DNA from: Paraburkholderia sp. BCC1885
GTDB taxonomy: Bacteria > Pseudomonadota > Gammaproteobacteria > Burkholderiales > Burkholderiaceae
Length of the DNA: 64,000 nt
Assembly (NCBI RefSeq): GCF_900996235.1
Contig: NZ_CAAJGM010000219.1
Location: 62,001 to 126,000, forward strand
Direction: 5' to 3'
How positions within the stretch are numbered: the first letter of the stretch is position 1; the number at the start of each line of letters is the position of its first letter. This document shows, in pieces, positions 35,553 to 44,656 of this stretch. The notes below the pieces were generated by a model that worked only from the letters and a program-made list of their open reading frames with translations, was not told where the DNA came from and did no database searches. The position numbers were made by a program, and so were the translations under genes.

Positions 35553-37988
35553 TTAGTTACGCACCGGCTTGCCGGTTTGCAGCATGCCCATGATCCGTTC
35601 CTGCGTTTTCTGCGTGCCGAGCAGGTCGACGAAGGCACGGCGCTCGAGTTTCAGCAGCCATTCTTCGTCCACCAGGCTGCCCGCTTCGACATCGCCGCCG
35701 CACACGGCTTCGGCGATACGACTGGCAATCAGATAATCGTGCTCGCTGATGAAGCGGCCATCGCGCATGTTGACGAGCGACGCCTTGATCGTCGCAATCG
35801 CCGAGCGGCCCGCCACCGGCACCTGCGTCACGCGCAGCGGCGGACGATAACCGGCAGCCGCCAGCGCACGCGCTTCCTTCTTCGCGACGTCGAGCAGTTC
35901 GAATACGTTGAAGACGATCGTGTCCGACGGCTTCAGATAGCCCATCGCGCGGGCGTCGAGCGCGGAGGCCGAGACCTTCGCCATCGCGGCGTTTTCGAAC
36001 GACTTTTGCACGAATTTCAGCAAGTCGTTAGTCGCGCCCACTTGTGTCGCCGCTTCCGCCGCGCGCAAGGCCGCTTCCTTCAGACCGCCGCCTGCGGGCA
36101 CCAAACCCACGCCCACTTCCACGAGACCCAGGTAGCTCTCGATGTGCGCGACACGCTTAGCGCTATGCAGCGCCAGCTCGCAGCCGCCGCCAAGCGCGAT
36201 GCCCGACACGGCAGCAATGACCGGAACATTCGCGTATTTGACGCGCAGCATGCCCTGCTGGAATTTCTGCACGAATGGCTCAATCCCCTTCGCGCCGCCC
36301 ATCATGAACGCGGGCATCGCTTCTTCGAGGTTGGCGCCCGCCGAGAACGGACCGCCCGGTGTGCCGAGCTTAAGCGACGTGGGCTGCCACACCACCAGGC
36401 CCTTGTACTCCTTCTCGGCCAGTTCGATGGCTTGTGTCAGGCCGTCGATCACCGACGGTCCGATCGTGTTCATCTTGCTCTTGAACGAGACGATCAGGAC
36501 GTCGTTCTCGCCGGCGCGATCGTCGACCCATGCGCGAACCGCGTCGGTTTCGAACAGCGTCTTGCCGTAGGTCTTCGGATCGGCGCCCGTCTCGCCCACC
36601 AGCGGCGCGCGGAACACCTGTTTGTCGTAGACGCTCAAGGATGAACGCGGTACGAACGTCTTCGAAGCCGGCGACCACGAACCTTCATTCGTATGCACGC
36701 CGCCCTTCTCGGCAACCGGCCCTTCCAGCACCCACGAAGGCAACGGCGCGTTCGACAGCGCCTTGCCCGCCGCGATATCTTCCTGGACCCATTCGGCGAC
36801 CTGCTTCCAGCCCGCCGTCTGCCAGCCTTCGAACGGACCTTCATTCCAGCCGAAGCCCCAGCGGATCGCCAGATCCACATCGCGCGCGTTGTCCGCGATC
36901 GATTCCAGATGCACGCCGATGTAGTGATACACGTCGCGGAAGATCGCCCAGAGGAACTGCGCCTGCGGATGCTCCGATTCGCGCAGCAGCTTCAGACGCT
37001 CCGCCGCCGGACGTTTGAGGATGCGGCCCACCAGTTCGTCGGCTTTGGCGCCGCCGTCGACGTACTCGCCCGTCTTCGGGTCGAGCACCTTGATCGCCTT
37101 GCCTTCCTTCTTGTAGAAACCGCCGCCGCTCTTCTGGCCGAGCGCGCCCTTTTTCACCAGTTCGGCGAGCACGGCGGGCGTTTCGTAGACCGGGAAGAAC
37201 GGATCGTCCTTCAGCGTGTCCTGCATCGTCTTGATGACGTGCGCCATGGTGTCGAGACCGACCACGTCGGCGGTGCGGAATGTCGCGGACTTGGCGCGGC
37301 CCAGACGCGAGCCGGTCAGATCGTCCACTTCATCGAAACGCAGACCGAACTTCGCGGCCTCGGTGATGACGGCGAGGATCGAGAAAATACCCACGCGGTT
37401 CGCGATGAAGTTCGGCGTATCTTTCGCCCGCACGACGCCCTTGCCGACCACGCTGGTGAGGAATGTCTCCAGCTGATCGAGGATTTCCGGACGCGTCGCC
37501 GCAGTCGGAATCAGCTCGACCAGGTGCATGTAGCGCGGCGGATTGAAGAAGTGCACGCCGCAAAAGCGCGCCTTCAGTTCGTCCGAAAAACCTTGCGACA
37601 GTTCGGTGATCGACAGACCCGACGTGTTGCTGGCGAAAATCGCGTTCGGCGCGATATGCGGCGAGACTTTCTTGTACAGGTCGTGCTTCCAGTCCATCCG
37701 TTCGGCAATCGCTTCGATCACGAGGTCGCACTCGGCGAGCTTCCCGATGTCGTCGTCGTAATTGGCGGGCTGGATGTATTGCGCGTCTTCCTTCACGCCG
37801 AACGGCGCGGGCGACAGCTTCTTCAGATTCTCGATCGCCTTCAGGGCAATCGCGTTCTTCGGGCCTTCCTTGGCGGGAAGGTCGAACAGCAGCACGGGCA
37901 CCTTGGCGTTGATCAGGTGCGCGGCGATCTGCGCGCCCATCACGCCGGCGCCGAGTACGGCTACCTTGCGAATGATCAGATTGCTCAC
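35553..37988 (-). CDS. 3-hydroxyacyl-CoA dehydrogenase/enoyl-CoA hydratase (FadN-type)
   Basis: An 811-residue bifunctional beta-oxidation enzyme, translated from a GTG preceded by CGGAGGAAC. The order is dehydrogenase first, with NAD-binding VAVLGAGVMGAQIAAHL at residues 8-24 and the HFFNPPRYMHLVELIP signature, and a crotonase-like domain in the C-terminal half (PVIAAVSGIALGGGCELALHSAKRVAH). This is the reverse of E. coli FadB and matches the FadN type. The sequence also includes a middle segment of the dehydrogenase family. It is 29 bp upstream of the thiolase and follows the acyl-CoA dehydrogenase by 150 bp, with a hairpin between them. Confidence 0.92.
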   Translation of the reverse strand: MSNLIIRKVAVLGAGVMGAQIAAHLINAKVPVLLFDLPAKEGPKNAIALKAIENLKKLSPAPFGVKEDAQYIQPANYDDDIGKLAECDLVIEAIAERMDWKHDLYKKVSPHIAPNAIFASNTSGLSITELSQGFSDELKARFCGVHFFNPPRYMHLVELIPTAATRPEILDQLETFLTSVVGKGVVRAKDTPNFIANRVGIFSILAVITEAAKFGLRFDEVDDLTGSRLGRAKSATFRTADVVGLDTMAHVIKTMQDTLKDDPFFPVYETPAVLAELVKKGALGQKSGGGFYKKEGKAIKVLDPKTGEYVDGGAKADELVGRILKRPAAERLKLLRESEHPQAQFLWAIFRDVYHYIGVHLESIADNARDVDLAIRWGFGWNEGPFEGWQTAGWKQVAEWVQEDIAAGKALSNAPLPSWVLEGPVAEKGGVHTNEGSWSPASKTFVPRSSLSVYDKQVFRAPLVGETGADPKTYGKTLFETDAVRAWVDDRAGENDVLIVSFKSKMNTIGPSVIDGLTQAIELAEKEYKGLVVWQPTSLKLGTPGGPFSAGANLEEAMPAFMMGGAKGIEPFVQKFQQGMLRVKYANVPVIAAVSGIALGGGCELALHSAKRVAHIESYLGLVEVGVGLVPAGGGLKEAALRAAEAATQVGATNDLLKFVQKSFENAAMAKVSASALDARAMGYLKPSDTIVFNVFELLDVAKKEARALAAAGYRPPLRVTQVPVAGRSAIATIKASLVNMRDGRFISEHDYLIASRIAEAVCGGDVEAGSLVDEEWLLKLERRAFVDLLGTQKTQERIMGMLQTGKPVRN

Positions 37989-38080
37989 GTCGTTCCTCCG
38001 GGGAGTTATGCGGGTGTCGCGTATTGGTCGCGCGTCGGCGCGGGTTTCGCAAATGCGAGGCGAGTGTGGTGACTGGAGCC

Positions 38081-38105
38081 GCCACGCCTGTGCTTCAGGC
38101 GTGGC
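38081..38105. repeat. Intergenic hairpin between acyl-CoA dehydrogenase and fadN-type gene
   Basis: GCCACGCCTG (38081-38090) is the perfect complement of CAGGCGTGGC (38096-38105) around a five-base loop. On the minus strand no T-tract follows, so it is more likely an mRNA processing or stability hairpin than a terminator. Confidence 0.6.
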
Positions 38106-38138
38106 GCTGGGCCGGTTATTCGGCTTTAGACCGAGCCC

Positions 38139-39926
38139 TTAGAACAGCGACTCTTCGACTTCCATCAGCGACTTCGAACCGGCGCGCGCCTGGCGAATCG
38201 TCATGGCCGTTTCCGGCAGCAGCTTGGCGAAATAGAAGCGCGCGGTGGCGAGCTTGGCCTTGTAGAACGGATCGCCGGAGGCTTCCTTGTCCAGTGCGAT
38301 ACGTGCCATGCGGGCCCAGAAGTACGAGAACACCAGATGACCGACGGTGCGCAGATACGGCACGGCAGCGGCGCCGACTTCGTCCGGGTTCTGCATCGCC
38401 TTCATGCCGATTTCCATGGTGAGCTTCTGCACCTTCTCGCCGATGTCGGCGAGCGGGTTCACGAACTCCTGCATTTCCGGCTTGATGCCTTCGGCTTCGA
38501 CGAACTCCGTCACCAGCTTGCCGAACTTCTTCATCTTCGCGCCCATGTCGCCGAGAATCTTGCGGCCCAGCAGGTCGAGCGCCTGAATCGCGTTGGTGCC
38601 TTCGTAGATCATGTTGATGCGCGCATCGCGCACGTACTGCTCCATGCCCCACTCGGCGATAAAACCGTGGCCGCCGTAAATCTGCATGGCGTGATTGGTG
38701 CCTTCGAATGCATTGTCCGAAAGGAACGCTTTCAGGATCGGCGTAAGCAGCGCGACCAGGTCGGCGGCTTCCTTGCGCACGGCTTCGTCGCCGTGCGACA
38801 GTTCCTTGTCGATATGCAGCGCCGACCAGTACGAGAAGGCGCGCGCGCCTTCGGCGTAAGCCTTCTGCGTGAGCAGCATGCGACGCACGTCCGGGTGGAC
38901 GATGATCGGATCAGCCGCCTTTTCCGGCGCCTTCGGGCCGGTCAGCGAACGCATCTGCAGACGCTCTTTGGCGTAGGTGAGCGAGTTCTGATAAGCGACT
39001 TCGGTCAGGCCCAAGCTCTGCATGCCGACACCCAGACGGGCAGCATTCATCATCACGAACATGGCGTTCAAGCCCTTGTTCGGTTCGCCAACCAGCCAGC
39101 CGCGCGCGTTGTCCAGATTGATCACGCAGGTGGCGTTGCCGTGAATGCCCATCTTGTGCTCGATGGAGCCGCATTTGACGCCGTTGCGCTCGCCCGGTTC
39201 GCCGGCCTGGTTCGGCACGAACTTCGGCACGATGAAAAGCGAGATGCCCTTGGTGCCCTTCGGCGCATCTGGCAGACGCGCGAGCACCAGGTGGACGATA
39301 TTCTCCGCGAGGTCGTGTTCGCCGCTGGAGATGAAAATTTTCGTGCCGCTGATCGAATAAGAGCCGTCGCTGTTCGGTTCGGCCTTGGTGCGCAGGATGC
39401 CGAGGTCCGTGCCGCAGTGCGGCTCGGTCAGACACATCGTGCCGGTCCACGTGCCGGAGACGAGCTTGGGCAGATACATCTGCTGCAGTTCCGGCGTGCC
39501 GTGCGCGTGCAGGCACTCATAGGCGCCGTGCGACAGGCCCGGATACATCGTCCACGCCTGGTTCGCCGAGTTGAGCATTTCGTACAACGCGTTGTTGACG
39601 AAGGCCGGCAGCCCTTGGCCGCCATATTCCGGATCGCAGCCGAGTGCCGGCCAGCCGGCTTCGACGTACTGCTTATAGGCTTCCTTGAAGCCCTTCGGCG
39701 TAGTCACGACGCCGTCGCCGACGTAGGTGCAGCCTTCCTGGTCGCCGCTTTGATTCAGCGGAAACAGCACTTCGGAGCAGAACTTGCCGGCTTCTTCCAG
39801 CACCGCATTGATCGTGTCGGCGTCGAGATCCGCATGCTTCGGCATCTGCTTGATCTCACCTTCGACATTAAGCAGCTCGTGCAACACGAATTGCATGTCG
39901 CGCAACGGCGCGGCGTACTGTCCCAT
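38139..39926 (-). CDS. Acyl-CoA dehydrogenase (long form)
   Basis: A 595-residue flavin enzyme for the first, desaturating, step of beta-oxidation. It starts MGQYAAPLRDMQFVLHELL with GGAGAGAG just upstream. FAD-binding motifs are GTMCLTEPHCGTDLG and YSISGTKIFISSGEHDL; the C-terminal helical domain contains YGGHGFIAEWGMEQYVRDARINMIYEGTNAIQALDLLGRK, where the glutamate of YEGT is the likely catalytic base. About 200 residues longer than short-chain enzymes, as usual for this subclass. It follows the TetR gene by 39 bp and so should be in its operon. Confidence 0.93.
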   Translation of the reverse strand: MGQYAAPLRDMQFVLHELLNVEGEIKQMPKHADLDADTINAVLEEAGKFCSEVLFPLNQSGDQEGCTYVGDGVVTTPKGFKEAYKQYVEAGWPALGCDPEYGGQGLPAFVNNALYEMLNSANQAWTMYPGLSHGAYECLHAHGTPELQQMYLPKLVSGTWTGTMCLTEPHCGTDLGILRTKAEPNSDGSYSISGTKIFISSGEHDLAENIVHLVLARLPDAPKGTKGISLFIVPKFVPNQAGEPGERNGVKCGSIEHKMGIHGNATCVINLDNARGWLVGEPNKGLNAMFVMMNAARLGVGMQSLGLTEVAYQNSLTYAKERLQMRSLTGPKAPEKAADPIIVHPDVRRMLLTQKAYAEGARAFSYWSALHIDKELSHGDEAVRKEAADLVALLTPILKAFLSDNAFEGTNHAMQIYGGHGFIAEWGMEQYVRDARINMIYEGTNAIQALDLLGRKILGDMGAKMKKFGKLVTEFVEAEGIKPEMQEFVNPLADIGEKVQKLTMEIGMKAMQNPDEVGAAAVPYLRTVGHLVFSYFWARMARIALDKEASGDPFYKAKLATARFYFAKLLPETAMTIRQARAGSKSLMEVEESLF

Positions 39927-39965
39927 GACTCTCTCCAAAGTTTGACAAGGAGCCCGGCCGCTCTG

Positions 39966-40565
39966 CTAACGGCTTTCGCTCTGATACGAAACAATCAATT
40001 TTTCGAGCGCGGCCCACGTGAGAGGCACCGCGTCCGGCAAATGCAGGAAACGTGCGTCGTGATGCAGGCCGAGCGTGAAGCTATACAGTTCGAACAGCAT
40101 CAGTTGCGGGCTCGTGTCCGCACGCAGATGCCCCTCTTCCATTGCCTGCGAAATGGCCCGGGTGAGCGCGGCACGCCAGATCGTCACGCTCGACACCAGT
40201 TGCTCGCGCACCTGGCTGTCCGCGCGGTCGTCGTACTCGACCGCACCGCTGATGTAGATGCATCCGGTCGTGACTTCCTGGATGCGCTTCTCGATCCAGC
40301 GGGAGATCATTGCGCGCAAACGCGGCAGACCGCGCGGCTCGCGCAGACTCGGGAAAAACACCTCGTCTTCGAAACGACGGTGATACTCGCGCACCACTTC
40401 AACCTGCAAGTCCTCGCGCGACCCGAAGTGCGCAAACACGCCGCTCTTGCTCATCTGCATGCGCTCGGCCAGCAGCCCAATTGTCAGACCTTCCAGTCCG
40501 TCGCGGCTTGCCAGATCGAGTGCTGCTTCGAGAATCGCGGCTCGCGTTTGTTCGCCTTTTCGCAT
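39966..40565 (-). CDS. TetR-family regulator of the beta-oxidation operon
   Basis: A 199-residue TetR protein. The helix-turn-helix is in residues 20-55, with LTIGLLAERMQMSKSGVFAHFGSREDLQ. The ligand-binding domain includes TGCIYISGAVEYDD. It is the first gene of the operon with acyl-CoA dehydrogenase, FadN-type enzyme and thiolase. The palindrome upstream has the GAAAC-GTTTC half-sites described for PsrA, a fatty-acid-responsive TetR repressor of beta-oxidation in Pseudomonas. I infer a PsrA-like, acyl-ligand-released repressor. Direct identity to PsrA is not established. Confidence 0.88.
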   Translation of the reverse strand: MRKGEQTRAAILEAALDLASRDGLEGLTIGLLAERMQMSKSGVFAHFGSREDLQVEVVREYHRRFEDEVFFPSLREPRGLPRLRAMISRWIEKRIQEVTTGCIYISGAVEYDDRADSQVREQLVSSVTIWRAALTRAISQAMEEGHLRADTSPQLMLFELYSFTLGLHHDARFLHLPDAVPLTWAALEKLIVSYQSESR

Positions 40566-40651
40566 AGCTGTTTTACCGTTCTTGTGTGACCGAAAGAAAA
40601 TCGAACGGCCGTACTATTATTGAGTCCTGCCGTCCGCGAAACAAGGACTTT

Positions 40652-40681
40652 ATTAGAAACCGGTTTCTAACCGAGCATCAA
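40652..40681 (-). promoter_or_regulatory. Operon promoter with overlapping palindromic operator
   Basis: On the minus strand TTGATG (plus 40676-40681) and TCTAAT (plus 40652-40657) are separated by 18 bp. The spacer and -10 overlap a perfect 18-bp palindrome TTAGAAACCGGTTTCTAA at 40653-40670. Placing a repressor site between and over the hexamers is the classical arrangement for promoter occlusion. The start of the TetR gene is about 88 bp downstream. Confidence 0.65.
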
Positions 40682-40850
40682 TTTTGCGTCATACGTCAAT
40701 CGGACGAGGGAGATTTTTTAGAGGCGTTTGCCTTGTCTCATCTACCGGCTGGAATTGACTTGCGGCGTTGAGCGGCATTGTGGCGGTGCCGGCAGGCGCG
40801 GAAGACACGGGCGGCAGGCCGGTTAATGCCTGCGGGCGGTGGTCGTGCGG

Positions 40851-42107
40851 CTAGTCGTAGCCGCCCACCGTCAGGAGTTTCATCACGACGCGGTAGGTGT
40901 TGTACGCCAACCAGTTCAACAGACGCTCGCCGGCCGGACGCGCCTCGTAATGGGCGAGATCGATCCGGCGCGACTCGTCGAAGGCCTTGAGGATGGCCAC
41001 GCGCAGGGCGTCGATCTGCGGGTCGTGGACCAGCACGACGTTGGCCTCGTTGTTGAGCATCAGGCTCAGCGCGTCGAGATTCGACGAGCCGACCGTCCCC
41101 CAGTTCGCATCGACCACCGCCACCTTGCCGTGCAGCATGGTCTTTTCGTACTCGGCGACCTTCACGCCGGCCTTCAGCAACGAGCGGTACAGGAACGGCA
41201 CGGCGTAATCGAGTGCCGCGAACTCCTTGCGGCCAATGATCAGCTTGACGTCGACACCGCGCCGCGCGGCGAACGTCAGCGCACGGCGCAGCTTGCGGCC
41301 CGGCATGAAGTACGGATTGGCGAGCAGCACCTCCGTGCGCGCCTGGCCGATCGCCGTGAGATAGGCCTTTTCGATGGCGCGGCGGTTGATCAGGTTGTCG
41401 CGCGCGACGAAAGCCACCGCCGGTTCGCCCGCGCCACGGAGATCGGCGCTGCGGTTGCGGCCGCGCGCCGGCGCGCCGGGGCTCGTATCGTCCTTCAGCG
41501 CGAAATCGGGTTGCAGCGTTTCCACCGGCCGATGCCCAAAGCGGATGCGATGCCACTGCACTTCGAAGGCCTCGCGCACGTCGGCGACCACCGGTCCCTG
41601 CAACTCCACCGCAAAGTCCCAGCGTCGATACGGCAGGCGCATGCCGTCGTTCTCATAGTCGTCGACGATATTGATGCCGCCGCACCAGGCGAGCTGGTCG
41701 TCGACCACCGCCAGCTTGCGATGCGTGCGCGAAAAGCCGAAGCGGCCGAAGATGTGCGGGTTGTAGATCAGATGCTCGACGCCGCGCGTCGGCCAGTCGT
41801 TAAAAAGCGCCAGACGCGCAGTGCCGACGCCGTCCGTGATCACGCGCACGCGCACGCCCCGGTCGGCGGCGCGCAGCAAGGCGGCGCTGACGGCCTGGCC
41901 GGCGTCGTCGTTACAGAAAATGTAGGTTTCGAGAACGACTTCCTTTTCGGCCGCGTCGACCCGCTCGATCAGCGAGGTAAAAAACGCCTCACCGGAGCGC
42001 AACAGTCGGACTTCGTTACCGGCGGTGAAGCGGTATTTCGACCAATAGCGACGACCGAACAGGGTCTGCCGAAGCCGCGCGAAATGCCGCGTGCCGCCGC
42101 CCGTCAT
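40851..42107 (-). CDS. Phospholipase D-family cardiolipin synthase-like protein
   Basis: A 418-residue protein with two HKD motifs: THRKLAVVDD in the first half and MLHGKVAVVDANWG in the second, as in ClsB-type cardiolipin synthases. It starts MTGGGTRHFARLRQTLFG, sharing an ATGA overlap with the nudB stop at 42104-42107. No N-terminal membrane helices are seen, in contrast to ClsA. Expected activity is transphosphatidylation of phosphatidylglycerol (or with phosphatidylethanolamine) at the inner membrane. It is downstream of nudB and aspS on the same strand. Confidence 0.88.
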   Translation of the reverse strand: MTGGGTRHFARLRQTLFGRRYWSKYRFTAGNEVRLLRSGEAFFTSLIERVDAAEKEVVLETYIFCNDDAGQAVSAALLRAADRGVRVRVITDGVGTARLALFNDWPTRGVEHLIYNPHIFGRFGFSRTHRKLAVVDDQLAWCGGINIVDDYENDGMRLPYRRWDFAVELQGPVVADVREAFEVQWHRIRFGHRPVETLQPDFALKDDTSPGAPARGRNRSADLRGAGEPAVAFVARDNLINRRAIEKAYLTAIGQARTEVLLANPYFMPGRKLRRALTFAARRGVDVKLIIGRKEFAALDYAVPFLYRSLLKAGVKVAEYEKTMLHGKVAVVDANWGTVGSSNLDALSLMLNNEANVVLVHDPQIDALRVAILKAFDESRRIDLAHYEARPAGERLLNWLAYNTYRVVMKLLTVGGYD

Positions 42108-42580
42108 CGGAACCGCCCCTGCAGGCGTCGCGGCAATTGCAGGATCGCGTCGGCGTTCGACGCCGAAAAGCAGCGCTCGGCCGCTTCTTCGTAAGGCAGC
42201 CACAGATGCGCCGTATGTTCGAGCGGCGCGAGCGTCACCTCGCAGCGCTGCGGCACTTCGAGGCTGAACCAGTGTTCGGTATTGTGCGTAACGCCCTCGG
42301 CGTAACGGTGCCGCCAGACCGGGTAGATCTCGTATTCGATCTGATACAGCCAGTCGAACAGCGCCTCGCGCGGCACGGCCGCGCTGCCGATCACGATACC
42401 GGTCTCTTCCGCCACTTCGCGCACCGCAGTCTCGGCGAGCGGCTCGTCAGGGGTATCTTTCGAGCCGGTCACCGATTGCCAGAAGCCCGCGCGGTCGGCG
42501 CGCTCGATCAACAGCACGTCGAGCCCCGGCGTATGGATCACAACCAGAACGGATTCGGGAATCTTCGGCGGTTTCGGCAT
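42104..42580 (-). CDS. nudB: Dihydroneopterin triphosphate diphosphatase
   Basis: A 158-residue Nudix hydrolase that removes pyrophosphate from dihydroneopterin triphosphate in folate synthesis. It starts MPKPPKIPESVLVVIHTPGLDVLLIERAD. The Nudix helix contains ETAVREVAEETGIVIG; the VTGSKDTPDEP segment before it is typical of NudB. The C-terminus has the HTAHLWLPYEEAAERC segment. It is downstream of aspS as in many beta- and gamma-proteobacteria, and overlaps the cardiolipin synthase gene start by four bases. Confidence 0.9.
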   Translation of the reverse strand: MPKPPKIPESVLVVIHTPGLDVLLIERADRAGFWQSVTGSKDTPDEPLAETAVREVAEETGIVIGSAAVPREALFDWLYQIEYEIYPVWRHRYAEGVTHNTEHWFSLEVPQRCEVTLAPLEHTAHLWLPYEEAAERCFSASNADAILQLPRRLQGRFR

Positions 42581-42676
42581 GGCGGTAAGACCAGGCGCGC
42601 GAGGCGCGCGGTACATGTCGGTCGGCGGTTTTATGTGAACGGTTGTTTCACCGGTTGCATCGACTGTAACGCAAAA

Positions 42677-42709
42677 AACGAAAAAGGCGCATGACGCGCC
42701 TTTTTCGTT
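42677..42709 (-). terminator. Strong terminator after aspS
   Basis: AACGAAAAAGGCGC (42677-42690) pairs perfectly with GCGCCTTTTTCGTT (42696-42709) around ATGAC. A/T flanks on both arms make it a bidirectional-looking intrinsic terminator. It follows aspS (stop at 42786) and precedes nudB on the minus strand, so nudB-cls probably has a separate promoter or relies on readthrough. Confidence 0.85.
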
Positions 42710-42785
42710 GCTGCGGTAGCGGCTCGATGAACCGCCCGGCTGGCCTTCAGTCCTTCGGGCCGCCTCGTCTCTTGTCTCTTACGTG

Positions 42786-44585
42786 TTAAGCCTTCGCTTC
42801 CGGCTGACGCAGACGGATGTGCAACTCGCGCAACTGGCGCTCGTCCACTTCGCTCGGCGCCTGCGTGAGCAGATCCTGCGCGCGCTGCGTCTTCGGGAAC
42901 GCGATCACGTCGCGGATCGAATCGGCGCCGGCCATCATCGTGATGATGCGGTCCAGACCAAACGCGATCCCGCCGTGCGGCGGCGCGCCGTATTGCAGCG
43001 CGTCGAGCAGGAAGCCGAACTTGGCGCGTGCTTCTTCCGCGTTGATCTTGAGCGCGCGGAACACCTTGCTCTGCACTTCTTCACGGTGAATCCGCACCGA
43101 ACCGCCGCCGATTTCCCAGCCGTTCAGCACCATGTCGTAGGCCTTGGCGAGGCAGCGGCCCGGATCCGTTTCCAGATACTCGAGGTGCTCGTCCTTCGGG
43201 CTCGTGAACGGGTGATGCGCGGCGACGTAGCGGTTTTCTTCTTCGTCGTATTCGAACATCGGGAAGTCCACCACCCACAGGGGCTTCCAGCCGGTTTCAA
43301 CGAGGCCGTTGGCCTTGCCGAATTCCGAATGGCCGATCTTCAGACGCAGCGCGCCGAGGCTGTCGTTGACGACCTTCGCACGATCCGCCGCGAAGAAAAT
43401 GATGTCGCCGTCTTGCGCGCCGGTGCGCTCGATGATGGCCTTGACCGCTTCGTCGTGCAGGTTCTTGACGATCGGACTTTGCAGACCGTCACGGCCCTTG
43501 GCGACTTCGTTGACCTTGATCCAGGCCAGACCCTTCGCGCCGTAGATGCGCACGAATTCCGTGTAGCTGTCGATATCGCCACGCGACAGTTCGCTGCCCT
43601 TCGGCACACGCAGCGCCGCAACCCGGCCGTCCTTGGTGTTGGCGGGCGTGCTGAACACCTTGAAGTCGACGTCCTTGACCGCGTCGGTCAGATCGGTGAA
43701 TTCGAGCTTCACGCGCAGGTCCGGCTTGTCCGAACCGAAACGGCGCATGGCTTCCGAGTACTGCATCACCGTGAACTTTTCGTCCAGTTCGACGCCGATC
43801 GTCACCTTGAAGACGTGGCGGATCATGGCTTCGAACAGGTCGCGGATTTCCTGTTCCGTCAGAAACGAGGTTTCGCAGTCGATCTGCGTGAATTCCGGCT
43901 GACGGTCGGCGCGCAGGTCTTCGTCGCGGAAGCACTTGACGATCTGGTAGTAGCGGTCGAAGTTGGCGACCATTAGCAACTGCTTGAACAGCTGCGGCGA
44001 CTGCGGCAGCGCGAAGAACTGGCCGGCATTGGTACGCGACGGCACGAGGTAGTCACGCGCGCCTTCCGGCGTGCTTTTCGTGAGCATCGGCGTTTCGATG
44101 TCGATGAAGCCCAGCGAATCCAGATACTTGCGCACTTCGATCGAAACGCGGTAACGCAGACGCAGGTTGTGCTGCATCTGCGGACGGCGCAGGTCGAGCA
44201 CTCGATGCGTGAGACGCGTGGTTTCCGACAGGTTGTCGTCGTCGAGCTGGAACGGCGGCGTGACCGACGCGTTGAGCACGGTCAGTTCGTGGCACAGCAC
44301 TTCGATCTTGCCGCTCTTGAGGCCCGCGTTGGTGGTGCCTTCCGGGCGGGCGCGCACAACACCCTTGATCTGCACGCAGAACTCGTTGCGCACGCCTTCG
44401 GCGGTGGCGAACATCTCCGCGCGATCCGGGTCGCACACGACCTGAACGAGGCCTTCGCGGTCGCGCAGGTCGATGAAGATAACGCCGCCGTGGTCACGGC
44501 GACGGCTCACCCAGCCGCACAGCGACACGGTTTGGCCCAACAGTTCTTCGGTCACCAGACCGCAGTATTCAGATCGCATCGACAT
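42786..44585 (-). CDS. aspS: Aspartate--tRNA(Asp/Asn) ligase, probably non-discriminating
   Basis: A 599-residue class II synthetase. The anticodon-binding domain is N-terminal, followed by the catalytic core (motif 2 and motif 3 including GLDRIITMMAG) and the bacterial GAD-type insertion. The tRNA-discriminating positions read RRRDHGG with His (position 32 here) and RPEGTTN with Gly (position 83 here). In Pseudomonas aeruginosa the equivalent H31 and G82 mark a non-discriminating enzyme, while E. coli has Leu and Lys. I therefore expect it to charge tRNA(Asn) with aspartate for later amidation by GatCAB. It is downstream of the DUF502 gene. Confidence 0.95.
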   Translation of the reverse strand: MSMRSEYCGLVTEELLGQTVSLCGWVSRRRDHGGVIFIDLRDREGLVQVVCDPDRAEMFATAEGVRNEFCVQIKGVVRARPEGTTNAGLKSGKIEVLCHELTVLNASVTPPFQLDDDNLSETTRLTHRVLDLRRPQMQHNLRLRYRVSIEVRKYLDSLGFIDIETPMLTKSTPEGARDYLVPSRTNAGQFFALPQSPQLFKQLLMVANFDRYYQIVKCFRDEDLRADRQPEFTQIDCETSFLTEQEIRDLFEAMIRHVFKVTIGVELDEKFTVMQYSEAMRRFGSDKPDLRVKLEFTDLTDAVKDVDFKVFSTPANTKDGRVAALRVPKGSELSRGDIDSYTEFVRIYGAKGLAWIKVNEVAKGRDGLQSPIVKNLHDEAVKAIIERTGAQDGDIIFFAADRAKVVNDSLGALRLKIGHSEFGKANGLVETGWKPLWVVDFPMFEYDEEENRYVAAHHPFTSPKDEHLEYLETDPGRCLAKAYDMVLNGWEIGGGSVRIHREEVQSKVFRALKINAEEARAKFGFLLDALQYGAPPHGGIAFGLDRIITMMAGADSIRDVIAFPKTQRAQDLLTQAPSEVDERQLRELHIRLRQPEAKA

Positions 44586-44656
44586 GATGTTTGTCTTTCG
44601 TTTTGCATTAGTTGAACGGCGCGCAGCTCATGAAACTGAAACAATGCGCGCCGGCA

